DNA of 64,000 bases from Cyclobacteriaceae bacterium (GCA_019638275.1 JAHBUC010000014.1:45862-109861), one strand, 5' to 3'; positions 36,482 to 44,811 are shown, counted from the stretch's first letter. The notes: a model not told the origin generated them from the letters alone. Program-made: numbers and translations.

Positions 36482-37297
36482 ATGGTAAAGCTTACCCCCC
36501 TGTTCCTGACAGCTTTGCTGTCGATTTTGTTTAAAAGCAACGCAGAAGCCCAGATTTTGGTAGGACCGGTGGTTGGTACTCATGTCGGGTGGGCATCTTA
36601 TGATGATCGTGACCTGAAGGACTTTTATGATGTAAGTCCAACGTTTGGTTTTCATGCAGGAGGAAGCGTGGCATTCAGGGTACAAAAGCGGTTCTTTTTG
36701 CAAACCTCAATCTTGTATACCCAAAAGGAGAAGAAAATTAGTGGAGGAGATGACGGTATGTTCAGCAATTCGCTGCGTAACCGGTACATTGACATGCCAA
36801 TTTTATACACCGCAGAATTCAAGGCGCGTCTCGGGAAGGATAAGATTTATAAATGGTATTTAGGTGTTGGTCCTAATGTTAGTTATTGGTTGGGAGGTAA
36901 AGGAACGCTGGCCAATAGCAGCCTGGATGAAAACCTGATTGATGAGTTAAAATATAAGGTTACGTTTGGAAAACAGACTGAAGTTGGTGAGCAGGAAATG
37001 AATGTCGAAGATCCTAATCGTGTTCAATTGGGTTTAAACATCTCAGCTGGTTTAATTTTTGAGCCGATGGGGATACATAAATTTATGTTAACCACCCGCT
37101 ATGAACATGGGCATAGTTTTTTGAGCAGGAGTAGCATGGGGGTTTTTGGGGAGATAAATGCACAATATCAAGATGAGCTAAAGGTTCGTAATAACGCCTT
37201 CGTGGTTTCACTCTACTACTTCATTGACTTGAAAATTGAAGAACGCCACAAAGGAAAGAGCACCAGCAAAATCAAAACCGGAAAGAAAAAAAGATAG
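36482..37297 (+). CDS. PorT-family outer-membrane beta-barrel protein
   Basis: This is a predicted outer-membrane barrel of 271 residues. I chose the ATG at 36482 because it opens onto a signal peptide (MVKLTPLFLTALLSILFKS, ending AEAQ); the ORF begins at 36410 but the added 24 residues are polar. The remainder alternates strand-forming segments, such as FGFHAGGSVAFRV, FFLQTSILYTQKEKK, YIDMPILYTAEF and YLGVGPNVSYWLG, typical of the porin/PorT family. The last about 20 residues are strongly basic (ERHKGKSTSKIKTGKKKR), beyond the final strand, and unusual for a barrel. The gene is divergent from the giant adhesin. Its role in secretion is not shown. Confidence 0.75.
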   Translation: MVKLTPLFLTALLSILFKSNAEAQILVGPVVGTHVGWASYDDRDLKDFYDVSPTFGFHAGGSVAFRVQKRFFLQTSILYTQKEKKISGGDDGMFSNSLRNRYIDMPILYTAEFKARLGKDKIYKWYLGVGPNVSYWLGGKGTLANSSLDENLIDELKYKVTFGKQTEVGEQEMNVEDPNRVQLGLNISAGLIFEPMGIHKFMLTTRYEHGHSFLSRSSMGVFGEINAQYQDELKVRNNAFVVSLYYFIDLKIEERHKGKSTSKIKTGKKKR

Positions 37298-37320
37298 CCG
37301 GTAAATCCCAGCCTTGGATT

Positions 37321-37845
37321 GTGATTGATCAGATAAAGCTTTTTTGTTTCTACGGCCCCGAAAGTACGGGCAAATCAATAATGGCGCAAAAAATGGCTGA
37401 GCACTACAACACCGTTTTTGTTCCGGAAGTAGCACGCGAGCTGATTACCACCAATGACTTTAACCGGGAAGACATCATTACGATAGGGCGCAAGCAAACC
37501 GAACGCATTTTTCGACAGGTGCGTAAAGCCAATAAAATTCTGTTCTGCGACACAGACCTCATCACCACACAAATTTATTCACGCCATTACCTTGGTGTTG
37601 TTCCGCCTGTGCTGTATGAATTTGAGAATATGGTGGCGTACGATCAGTACTTTCTATTCGATATAGATGTGCCTTGGGTAAATGATGGTTTGCGCGACCT
37701 CGGTGAAAATGCAAAGCGCCAAGAAATGTATAGCCTGTTCAAAGCTGAACTTGAACGAAGAAATATCTCGTGGATAGATGTGCGCGGAAACTGGGAGGAG
37801 CGTACAGAAATTATTACGCGGGCAATCGATAAAATGCTTGATTAA
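37321..37845 (+). CDS. NadR-type nicotinamide riboside kinase (AAA_28)
   Basis: This 174-residue P-loop kinase has Walker A GPESTGKS (12-19) and FVPEVARELITT (about 36-46), the family's adenine/ribose-binding signature. Other landmarks are DTDLITTQIYSRHYLG (about 80-95), DVPWVNDGLRDLGENAKRQEM and a final basic helix. It corresponds to the kinase domain of NadR without the NMN adenylyltransferase domain, and would phosphorylate nicotinamide riboside to NMN. A GTG start at 37321 is taken; the next ATG (37381) would remove the P-loop. It may work with PnuC (25797). Confidence 0.82.
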   Translation: MIDQIKLFCFYGPESTGKSIMAQKMAEHYNTVFVPEVARELITTNDFNREDIITIGRKQTERIFRQVRKANKILFCDTDLITTQIYSRHYLGVVPPVLYEFENMVAYDQYFLFDIDVPWVNDGLRDLGENAKRQEMYSLFKAELERRNISWIDVRGNWEERTEIITRAIDKMLD

Positions 37846-37851
37846 CCGAAC

Positions 37852-39123
37852 TCAACTTGATTTGGCCTTACCAATCAGATGACCACGCATAGCAAAAAAC
37901 AGAATAAACAAATAGCATGGCAGCATAATGGCAAAGAAGGTCCACTGAAAATCATATTGTTCTTTCAGGCTTGCGAAAATTTTTGGGATGATTGCCCCAC
38001 CCGCAATACCCATAATTAACAACGCTGAACCGCGTTCAGTGAATTTCCCCAGGCCGTCAATGGCCAACGGCCAAATGGCTGGCCACATCATCGCGTTAGC
38101 TAATCCTAATGCCGCAACAAAGCCCACTGAAACATAGCCTTTGGTTAATAATGCGGCTATGGTAAATGCAATTCCAAGCCACGCAGAAATTTTCAACGCA
38201 GTTTGTTGCGAAATGATTTTCGGAATAGTACTCAAGCCCGCTACATAGCCAACCAACATGGCCACAAGTGTAAGTGAGGTGAAGTATTTCGTTTCATCCG
38301 TGGGAATGTTAAAACCTTTGCCATACGTGCCAATGGCATCACCAGCCATAACTTCTGCCCCTACGTAAACAAAAATGCAAAACGCACCAAGCCACAGGTA
38401 GGCAAACTGAAAAATACTTGTTTTTGTATTTGAACCAGTAGGTTGGGTATTAACATCAGATGCTTTTATCTCTGGCAAACCCGACTTTAGAATCCAGTAA
38501 GCTAATACAGCAAGAATAGCTGCCATGATCATGTACGGCAAATAAATGGTTGCCGCAAAGGCAGAAAGAATTTGCTCTTGTTCCTGTGCTGAAGCAGCCA
38601 GACTAACCTTTTCTTCCAGTTTGTTTATGTCTTTAAGTACGAGCGCACCCAATACTATCGGACTAAGAATGCCCGCGACTTTGTTGCAAATGCCCATGAT
38701 GCTGATACGCTTCGCAGCACTTTTAATTGGTCCAATAATACTGATGTACGGGTTTGAAGCAGTTTGAAGAATGGATAAACCAGAACCGATAACAAATAAT
38801 CCAACAAGCGAAGCCGGGTAATTTCTGTGTGTGGCAAACTGACCAAATACAAATGTGCCAATGGCCATCACCAAGAGACCCAGGGCCATTCCCTTTTTCA
38901 TTCCGGTTCTTTCCAAAATCCAGGATGAAGGCAGGGCCAGAAAAAAATACGCCATATAAAACGCTGTTGTAACCAAAAAAGCTTTGGAGTCGGTATCCAA
39001 TGAAAAGGCCAGCTTTACGTAGGTGATTAACGGACCATTAAGCCATGTAACAAATCCGAAAATGAAAAATAATATGCCGATTATGATAATCGATTGGGTG
39101 TAACGGTTGGCCGTTTGCTCCAT
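37852..39123 (-). CDS. Sugar MFS transporter, FucP/GluP family
   Basis: This is a 12-segment inner-membrane sugar:proton symporter of the fucose/glucose-galactose family (423 residues). The ATG at 39123 is chosen because it begins MEQTANRYTQS directly before the first helix; 39195 would overlap the plus-strand gene and add a hydrophobic stretch. The first helix carries GFVTWLNGPLITYVK, the family's N-terminal motif. It is divergent from the nucleotidyltransferase (49 bases). A 6-base inverted repeat (CTTTCG, CGAAAG) in that gap may be an operator. It likely imports the sugar handled by the kinase and nucleotidyltransferase opposite; the sugar is not identifiable. Confidence 0.82.
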   Translation of the reverse strand: MEQTANRYTQSIIIIGILFFIFGFVTWLNGPLITYVKLAFSLDTDSKAFLVTTAFYMAYFFLALPSSWILERTGMKKGMALGLLVMAIGTFVFGQFATHRNYPASLVGLFVIGSGLSILQTASNPYISIIGPIKSAAKRISIMGICNKVAGILSPIVLGALVLKDINKLEEKVSLAASAQEQEQILSAFAATIYLPYMIMAAILAVLAYWILKSGLPEIKASDVNTQPTGSNTKTSIFQFAYLWLGAFCIFVYVGAEVMAGDAIGTYGKGFNIPTDETKYFTSLTLVAMLVGYVAGLSTIPKIISQQTALKISAWLGIAFTIAALLTKGYVSVGFVAALGLANAMMWPAIWPLAIDGLGKFTERGSALLIMGIAGGAIIPKIFASLKEQYDFQWTFFAIMLPCYLFILFFAMRGHLIGKAKSS

Positions 39124-39139
39124 AGCTTCTAATTTTAAA

Positions 39140-39169
39140 CTTTCGATAATAAAGTAAATTAACCGAAAG
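39140..39169. promoter_or_regulatory. Inverted repeat in the permease/nucleotidyltransferase divergent gap
   Basis: CTTTCG (39140-39145) and CGAAAG (39164-39169) lie 18 bases apart in a 49-base divergent region, with AT-rich sequence between them. Such spacing is compatible with a dimeric regulator site, but the arms are short. Confidence 0.3.
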
Positions 39170-39172
39170 ACC

Positions 39173-40078
39173 ATGAGCACTAAAAATAAACTCACATTAC
39201 TGGTATTGGCCGCAGGTATGGGTAGCCGTTATGGCGGAATCAAACAAATCGATGGCTTTGGCCCGAACGGAGAAACCATTATGGATTACTCCTTATTCGA
39301 TGCTATCCGCTCAGGCTTTACCAAGGTGGTGTTTATTGTGCGCGAAGAAATTAAAGAAACCGTAAAGGAAATCTTTTTGCCAAAGTTGAAGGGTAAGGTT
39401 GAGGTTGATTTTGTGGTGCAGGCGTTAGATACACTCGTGCCTAAAGAATATCAAAACCCCGAACGGCAAAAACCCTGGGGCACTGGGCATGCCATGTTGT
39501 GCGCAAAAGATGCAATCCATGAGCCTTTTGCCGTAATCAATGCAGATGATTTTTACGGTCAGGAGGCCTTTCAAAACGTAGCCGGTTTTTTCAGGTCATC
39601 CAATAATACCGACCATACTTTGGTTGGCTATACGTTAAAGAATGTGCTTTCTGATTTTGGAAGCGTTTCACGTGGGGTGGGAGAAGAAGACGTTAATGGT
39701 TATCTCACTTCTGTTGTTGAGCGAACAAATGTTGCCAGGGTGGATGGTAAGATTATTGCGAAGGAAAAGGACGGTGATGTAGAACTTAATCCTGAAGCAA
39801 AAACATCCATGAACTTTTGGGGGTTCCATCCTTCCATTTTTCCTGCAACGGAAAGGATGTTTCATAAATTCTTAAAAGAGAATTCAGCAAACATAAAGTC
39901 CGAATTTTTTATTCCGTTAATTGCCAACGAACTGGTTAAAACCGGTGAAGGAAAAATTAAAGTTATTTCTGGGGGCAGCACCTGGTTTGGTGTTACCTAT
40001 AAAGAAGATAAAGAGGCAGTATCGCAAAAAATCAGGGATCTGGTAAATAAAGGTGAGTACCCGCCAAAGTTGTGGTAG
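39173..40078 (+). CDS. Sugar-1-phosphate nucleotidyltransferase
   Basis: This cytosolic enzyme transfers a nucleotide to a sugar phosphate. The pyrophosphorylase signature LVLAAGMGSRYGG (about 9-21) is clear, with KQIDGFGPNGETIMDYSL following, and the metal site VINADDFYG (about 121-129). The protein has 301 residues and lacks the left-handed beta-helix acetyltransferase domain of GlmU. It overlaps the sugar kinase gene by 7 bases and is divergent from a sugar permease. The likely scheme is sugar import, anomeric phosphorylation by the kinase, then nucleotidyl transfer, comparable to the NahK or AmgK-MurU routes. The sugar and nucleotide are not known. Confidence 0.85.
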   Translation: MSTKNKLTLLVLAAGMGSRYGGIKQIDGFGPNGETIMDYSLFDAIRSGFTKVVFIVREEIKETVKEIFLPKLKGKVEVDFVVQALDTLVPKEYQNPERQKPWGTGHAMLCAKDAIHEPFAVINADDFYGQEAFQNVAGFFRSSNNTDHTLVGYTLKNVLSDFGSVSRGVGEEDVNGYLTSVVERTNVARVDGKIIAKEKDGDVELNPEAKTSMNFWGFHPSIFPATERMFHKFLKENSANIKSEFFIPLIANELVKTGEGKIKVISGGSTWFGVTYKEDKEAVSQKIRDLVNKGEYPPKLW

Positions 40079-41124
40079 CCACAAACATTCCTGAGGAAAT
40101 TCTTCAGGCGTATAACCTTAATCCGCATCTAGTGAAGATCGTACCCCTGGGTGCCGGTCACATCAATCAAACGTTTAAGGTAACGGAAGATTCACATTGT
40201 TACGTATTGCAACGTATCAATAAACAAGTATTTACTAAACCTGAATGTGTTGCTGAAAATATTCGCCTGGTTGCCAATCATCTTGCAAAGAATTTTCCGG
40301 ATTACTTTTTTCTGAAACCTGTTTTGTCAGTTGCCGGGCATGATCTTGAGTTTGATCGCGATAACCATCCCTGGCGGTTGATGCCTTTTGTTGAAAATGG
40401 TGTTACGAAAGAAGCACTGACCACGGAGCAGGAAGCATTTGAGGCGGCCCGTGGTTTTGCCGGACTTACCCGAAGGCTTTCAACCTGTTCGCTTGAAAAC
40501 ATGAAACCCACAATTGAGCGGTTTCACGACCTCACCTGGCGCGTTGAACAGTTTAGAGAATCTATAGTGGAGGCGGAACAAAGTAGGCTCGAAACTGCGG
40601 CTGAGCCAATTGCTTTAGCAAAACAATTTTCTTTTTTAGCAGATGAGTATAGAGCACTCATTGATTCTGAAGACTTACAGTTACGCATTACACATAACGA
40701 TACAAAAATCAACAACATTCTGTTTGATAGGGAAGCCGACAAAGCGCTCTGTGTAATTGATCTGGATACGTTGATGCCTGGTTATTTTATTTACGATCTG
40801 GGAGATCTCATTCGCACCTGTGTGAGTCCGGTGAGCGAGGAGGAGAGAGATCTTTCAAAAATTGTTTTCCGGAAGAACTTTTATGATGCGGTAGTTAACG
40901 GCTACCTGACTGAAATGGGCAATGTATTGAGTAAGGAAGAGTTAAGCGCTGTTTCATTTTCAGGCTTGATGATGACGTACATAATGGCCTTGCGTTTTTT
41001 GACAGATTACCTGAAAGGAGACGTATACTATTCTGTTCACTATGATGGACAAAACTTAAATCGTGCAAAAAATCAATTTACGGTACTCCAGCTATTGTAT
41101 GATGAAGTGCATCATGGAAAGTAG
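40072..41124 (+). CDS. Anomeric sugar kinase, NahK/AmgK-like aminoglycoside-phosphotransferase fold
   Basis: This 350-residue kinase of the APH fold probably phosphorylates the C1 hydroxyl of a sugar. The catalytic loop is ITHNDTKINNILFD (the H-N-D-T-K-x-N-N order) and the metal site VIDLDTLMPG followed by YDLGDLIRT, both characteristic of N-acetylhexosamine 1-kinase-type members rather than antibiotic phosphotransferases. The start GTG at 40072 overlaps the nucleotidyltransferase gene by 7 bases, a sign of translational coupling. Substrates of relatives are GlcNAc, GalNAc and MurNAc; which is used here is unknown. A terminator follows at 41133. Confidence 0.82.
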   Translation: MVATNIPEEILQAYNLNPHLVKIVPLGAGHINQTFKVTEDSHCYVLQRINKQVFTKPECVAENIRLVANHLAKNFPDYFFLKPVLSVAGHDLEFDRDNHPWRLMPFVENGVTKEALTTEQEAFEAARGFAGLTRRLSTCSLENMKPTIERFHDLTWRVEQFRESIVEAEQSRLETAAEPIALAKQFSFLADEYRALIDSEDLQLRITHNDTKINNILFDREADKALCVIDLDTLMPGYFIYDLGDLIRTCVSPVSEEERDLSKIVFRKNFYDAVVNGYLTEMGNVLSKEELSAVSFSGLMMTYIMALRFLTDYLKGDVYYSVHYDGQNLNRAKNQFTVLQLLYDEVHHGK

Positions 41125-41132
41125 AAGTAAAA

Positions 41133-41159
41133 AAGGGTTGACTTAAAAAGTCAACCCTT
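41133..41159. terminator. Bidirectional terminator between the kinase and ndk
   Basis: AAGGGTTGACT (41133-41143) and AGTCAACCCTT (41149-41159) pair perfectly around TAAAA. On the minus strand the stem is followed by a T-run (from the A-run at 41129-41134), so it suits ndk; on the plus strand the trailing GTTCTCTTTT is a weaker tail. Confidence 0.8.
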
Positions 41160-41265
41160 GTTCTCTTTTGTTGTGAATGTTGCCTTCGAGACCCTCAGGC
41201 AACTGAATTAATTTTATGGCTGAGGTACTGGAACGTTGGCTGAGGCTCCCGAAGCCACCGTCTTC

Positions 41266-41685
41266 TTAAAACTGCTCCATGTGCGAGAAGAAGAAGTTGC
41301 CTTCAATCTCGGCATTCGCATCACTGTCAGAGCCGTGAATCGCATTTGCTTCAATGGATTTGGCAAACAGGTTACGGATGGTGCCGGGAGCAGCTTTCTG
41401 AGGATCGGTAGCGCCAATAAGCTTGCGGAAATCTTCCACGGCATTTTCTTTCTCCAGAATCATCGGCACAATTGGTCCGGATGACATGTAGGTACAAAGA
41501 TCTTTATAGAAAGGGCGTTCCTTGTGGATAGCATAAAACTGGCCTGCGCGTTCGGGGCTAAGTTGCGTTTTTTTCATTGCAACAATCCGGAAGCCGGCTT
41601 CTTCAATCATTTTGGTAATTGCTCCCGAATTTCCGGCATTCACCGCATCGGGTTTTATCATAGTAAAGGTTCTGTTTGTAGCCAT
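41266..41685 (-). CDS. ndk: Nucleoside diphosphate kinase
   Basis: This enzyme balances nucleoside triphosphate pools by transferring phosphate between nucleotides. The 139 residues from the ATG at 41685 begin MATNRTFTMIKPDAV, the usual start; the frame extends upstream to 41778 without a recognisable signal, so that is not used. The active-site region reads ANAIHGSDSDANAEIEGNFFF, given here as NAIHGSDS (with the catalytic histidine) and the end HMEQF. The longer C-terminal half (YMSSGPIVPMILEKENAV and IGATDPQKA) is normal for bacteria. It is convergent with the sugar kinase gene across a terminator. Confidence 0.95.
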   Translation of the reverse strand: MATNRTFTMIKPDAVNAGNSGAITKMIEEAGFRIVAMKKTQLSPERAGQFYAIHKERPFYKDLCTYMSSGPIVPMILEKENAVEDFRKLIGATDPQKAAPGTIRNLFAKSIEANAIHGSDSDANAEIEGNFFFSHMEQF

Positions 41686-41837
41686 TTTCAAAGTTTCGTT
41701 AATCGGCCGCAAAAATAGTGTTTTCGTACATAGTGCACAGTTTTGGGTGCCGATTTTGGCAATTAATTCACATCCCAACGGCCCACACCTATTGACTATG
41801 GACTAAAATTGCCATTTTTGCCCCTTCGTTTAAAGGA

Positions 41838-42857
41838 ATGACAAACCTTCAGGAGTATAATGAGTTTATGTCCGTTGCCAGGCGGGTAGTAATCGTTACC
41901 CACTACAAGCCCGATGCGGATGCCCTGGGGTCTTCTTTGGGATTGTCTGCGTTTCTGAAAAAAGATGGTCATCGTGTTACGGTTATTACACCAAGCGATT
42001 ATCCGGCATTCCTGAACTGGCTGCCGGGTAATGATGAGGTTGTCATTTTTAGCGAAGCGGTGGCTGAGAAAGTAAAGAGCCTCGTGACTGAAGCCGAAAT
42101 TATTTTCTGTCTCGATTTTTCAGCATTAAGCCGGATTAACTCCATTGGCGAAATGATACAAAAAGCAACAGGAAAGAAAGTGCTGATTGATCATCACCTT
42201 GAACCGGAGAAGTTTGCTGATTTCGAACAGTGGAACCCGAAAGCAGCGTCAACCGCAGGTTTGGTTTATGAACTAATCATTGAACTGGGCGAACGCGTTA
42301 AAATTGATAACGCCATTGCCGACTGCCTGTATGCCGGCTTGCTTACTGATACGGGGGGGTTCCGGCATAATAATACCAGGCGCGAAGAATTCATGATAGC
42401 TTCTGACCTGGTTTCGCTTGGCGCAAACCCAACCCGGGTTTCAAAACTGATTTATGACACCAATACCCTTGAACGCCTTAGGTTGATGGGGTATGTGTTG
42501 AGCGAGAAGTTGGTGGTATTGCCTGAGTACAAAACAGCTTACATGACGCTTTCACAGGAAGAGCTTAAGAAATTCGGTTCGCAGTCGGGCGATACTGAAG
42601 GGTTTGTGAACTATGGCCTTTCGATTGAGGGCATTCATTTATCGGTAATGATCTATGAACGCAAAGACGAAATAAAGTTATCGTTCCGTTCATTGGGTGA
42701 GTTTTCTGTAAATGAACTGGCTAGAAAGTATTTTAATGGAGGAGGGCACCGCAATGCATCGGGTGGTTCTTCCACCGATTCGTTAGGGGTTACCCTTGAA
42801 AAATTTTTAAGTATTTTGCCGGAGTATCAAGAGAAAATACTCTCGGCCCGGGTTTGA
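41838..42857 (+). CDS. DHH-family phosphoesterase, NrnA-like
   Basis: This cytosolic metal-dependent phosphoesterase has the DHH domain (HYKPDADALGSSLG, about 20-33, then LDFSALSRI and the DHH itself in LIDHHLEPE) and a C-terminal DHHA1 domain ending in GGGHRNASGG. With 339 residues it fits the NrnA group, which degrades oligoribonucleotides of 2-5 residues and 3'-phosphoadenosine 5'-phosphate. Its actual substrate (nano-RNA, pAp, or cyclic dinucleotide product) cannot be set from the sequence. It is divergent from ndk and precedes three FKBP genes, perhaps in the same operon. Confidence 0.85.
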   Translation: MTNLQEYNEFMSVARRVVIVTHYKPDADALGSSLGLSAFLKKDGHRVTVITPSDYPAFLNWLPGNDEVVIFSEAVAEKVKSLVTEAEIIFCLDFSALSRINSIGEMIQKATGKKVLIDHHLEPEKFADFEQWNPKAASTAGLVYELIIELGERVKIDNAIADCLYAGLLTDTGGFRHNNTRREEFMIASDLVSLGANPTRVSKLIYDTNTLERLRLMGYVLSEKLVVLPEYKTAYMTLSQEELKKFGSQSGDTEGFVNYGLSIEGIHLSVMIYERKDEIKLSFRSLGEFSVNELARKYFNGGGHRNASGGSSTDSLGVTLEKFLSILPEYQEKILSARV

Positions 42858-42881
42858 AATTTAATTTAAATAAATCTATAC

Positions 42882-43790
42882 ATGAAAATTCTAAATGCAG
42901 TGTTAGTGGTGGGGTTGGCTATGCTGATTGCTTGTAATAGCAGTTCGGAAAAAGAAACGCCTAACGGACTAAAATTCAGTGTTATAAAAGCGGGTGATGG
43001 GGTGTTACCAAAACCGGGTGATGTGGTAGTATTTCAATTCGTGTTCAGCGATTCGAAAGATTCGGTTTGGGGTAAGACCAGTGACCTGATGCCCGCAGCG
43101 GCCATGATAAATGATAGTTCAGCGCTTGTGTCTGAAGATGGAATTACCCAAATGCTGCGCATGGTTTCAAAAGGCGATAGCGTTCGGGTAAGTTTACCGA
43201 TTACCAAGTTCTTTAATGAGATTGTTCGTGCTCCACTTCCTTTGGAAATTGACAGCACGTTAACTCTTACTTATAATATTCGTGTTGACAGTATCATGAG
43301 TCAGATGGACTTCATGACGTATCAACGTGAAATCATGAACCGGTTTAATGAAAAGCAGCTCGCTGATGACATTAAAGCCATTGATCAATTCCTGGCCGAA
43401 AAGAATATTGAGGCTGTAAAACTTGAATCGGGTTTACGGTATGTTATAACCAAGCCAGGAGTTGGTGAAAATGCAAAATCAGGGCAGACTGTGAAGGTAA
43501 ATTATTCCGGTTATTTACTTGATGGACAGTATTTTGATTCAAGCGTTCAATCCGTTGCTGAAGAAAAGGGAATTTATAACCCCATGCGCCCCTACGGACC
43601 TTACGAGGTTACGATTGATCAAACCAGTGTAATAAAAGGCTGGCATGAAGCGTTAAAATACCTGAATGCTGGTGCACAAGGAACGTTTTATATTCCGTCA
43701 ACACTGGCGTATGGCCCTCAGCAACGGAGCGAGGTTATTAAAGAAAATTCAATTTTGGTTTTTGATTTGGAGGTTTTAGAGGTAAAGTGA
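42882..43790 (+). CDS. FKBP-type peptidyl-prolyl isomerase lipoprotein, two-domain
   Basis: This is a periplasmic isomerase that speeds proline cis-trans changes in exported proteins. The lipobox LAMLIAC puts the anchored cysteine at C18. Residues about 25-130 form a degenerate FKBP-like domain (GDVVVFQFVFSDSKDSVWG, then ALVSEDGITQML), followed by a helical hinge (about 135-170) and a canonical FKBP domain (about 175-302; VKVNYSGYLLDGQYFDSS, VIKGWHEAL, IPSTLAYGP and FDLEVLEV). At 302 aa it resembles Bacteroidota FKBPs such as GldI, which is needed for gliding. The next gene starts within its stop codon. The three FKBPs differ in the second domain. Confidence 0.85.
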   Translation: MKILNAVLVVGLAMLIACNSSSEKETPNGLKFSVIKAGDGVLPKPGDVVVFQFVFSDSKDSVWGKTSDLMPAAAMINDSSALVSEDGITQMLRMVSKGDSVRVSLPITKFFNEIVRAPLPLEIDSTLTLTYNIRVDSIMSQMDFMTYQREIMNRFNEKQLADDIKAIDQFLAEKNIEAVKLESGLRYVITKPGVGENAKSGQTVKVNYSGYLLDGQYFDSSVQSVAEEKGIYNPMRPYGPYEVTIDQTSVIKGWHEALKYLNAGAQGTFYIPSTLAYGPQQRSEVIKENSILVFDLEVLEVK

Positions 43791-44293
43791 TGACTTATTG
43801 GTTTTTTAGTAAATATTTCTGCTTAGCACTTCTGCTTTTTGTTGTTTCCGGTTGCCTGAAGGATGATACATGCACACGCACAGTTTCCCAGTCCCGTATC
43901 AACGCAGTTAATCAGACAAAACTTCAATCGGATATTGAATTAATTGATGCACACATAGCGCAAAATAATATTCAAAATGTAGTTGTTGATCCTTCCGGGA
44001 TACGTTACACGATAGATGTTCAGGGGCAAGGCGATCAACCTTGTTTGGAAAGTGCTGTAACTGTTACTTATCGCGGAACATTTTTGTCAAGTGGTAATGA
44101 ATTTGATAAATCAATAAGCCCTGTTACTTTTTCGTTGTCGGGTTTAATCTTGGGGTGGCAGATAATTTTGCCTAAAATCAAGAGAGGATCAAGTATTACC
44201 TTGTTTCTTCCATCAGGATACGGATATGGAAATGTACAAGTTGGGTCAATACCACCAAATTCAAATCTTGTTTTTGAAATAGATTTGTTGTAA
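43790..44293 (+). CDS. Small FKBP-like lipoprotein, second in tandem
   Basis: This shorter FKBP-type lipoprotein follows the first in a TGATG overlap; the ATG at 43790 is chosen over the GTG at 43787. The lipobox is VVSGC (C22). The FKBP core has only the C-terminal region: VTVTYRGTFLSSGNEFDKS, then LGWQIILPKIKRGSSITLFLPSGYGYG and NSNLVFEIDLL (given as NLVFEIDLL), with the conserved W in GWQ and the aromatic Y pair in GYGYG. The N-terminal 60 residues (ELIDAHIAQNNIQNV) form the helix shared by all three genes. It is more AT-rich than the first. It probably arose by duplication. Confidence 0.8.
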   Translation: MTYWFFSKYFCLALLLFVVSGCLKDDTCTRTVSQSRINAVNQTKLQSDIELIDAHIAQNNIQNVVVDPSGIRYTIDVQGQGDQPCLESAVTVTYRGTFLSSGNEFDKSISPVTFSLSGLILGWQIILPKIKRGSSITLFLPSGYGYGNVQVGSIPPNSNLVFEIDLL

Positions 44294-44307
44294 TAATTTA
44301 ATAGTAG

Positions 44308-44811
44308 ATGGTTATGAGGTTGCTCAAATTGATTTCTTTTCTTTTGCTTACAATTTTAGCCGCTTGCTTTCCTGATGTAATTTCTTTTGAAGAACAATTA
44401 GAACGTGATGTTGAATTAATTGATGCTTATTTGGCTGAAAACAACATTGAAGCCATGGAAGATGAATCAGGTATTCGCTATGTCATTCATGCTTTTGGAA
44501 GTGGAATACAGCCTTTTCCTGAGGAAGATTGTGTAGAATTGAATTATGTTGGCAAAGTGATGGCCACTGGAAATGTATTTGATGAACGTGAAAACTTTGC
44601 CTACCCTTTAAGAAATATGCTGGTTGGATTACAAATCGGTATACCTTTTATCGCAAAGGGAGGTTCTTTAACTTTGTATATCCCATCAGTATATTGTTTT
44701 GGCTCATATGGGGACAAGGGATTGAATGTTCCAAAAAACGCAAATTTAATTTTTGATATAGATTTATTAGATGTCAATTCCCCAAATCCAGACACTGGTT
44801 TGTGCAACTAA
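44308..44811 (+). CDS. Small FKBP-like lipoprotein, third in tandem
   Basis: This third FKBP-type lipoprotein has the lipobox LAAC (C20 from the first ATG; a second ATG at 44314 is also possible). The shared helix reads DAYLAENNIEAMEDESGIRY, and the FKBP core VELNYVGKVMATGNVFDE, then IPFIAKGGSLTLYIPSVYCFG and NLIFDIDLLDV. The conserved GWxx motif of the binding pocket (GW in the other copies) is GLQIG here. The gene overlaps rdgB by 41 bases, so its last 14 residues, beyond the usual end at LLDV, are coded by sequence that is also rdgB. It may be less active or have lost catalysis. Confidence 0.75.
   Translation: MVMRLLKLISFLLLTILAACFPDVISFEEQLERDVELIDAYLAENNIEAMEDESGIRYVIHAFGSGIQPFPEEDCVELNYVGKVMATGNVFDERENFAYPLRNMLVGLQIGIPFIAKGGSLTLYIPSVYCFGSYGDKGLNVPKNANLIFDIDLLDVNSPNPDTGLCN

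Noticed and set aside
41143..41265. About 40 in-frame codons continuing past the ndk stop
   Set aside because: An open run of this size is expected by chance fairly often. The 139-residue Ndk ends normally at HMEQF, and the stretch contains hairpins and a terminator.
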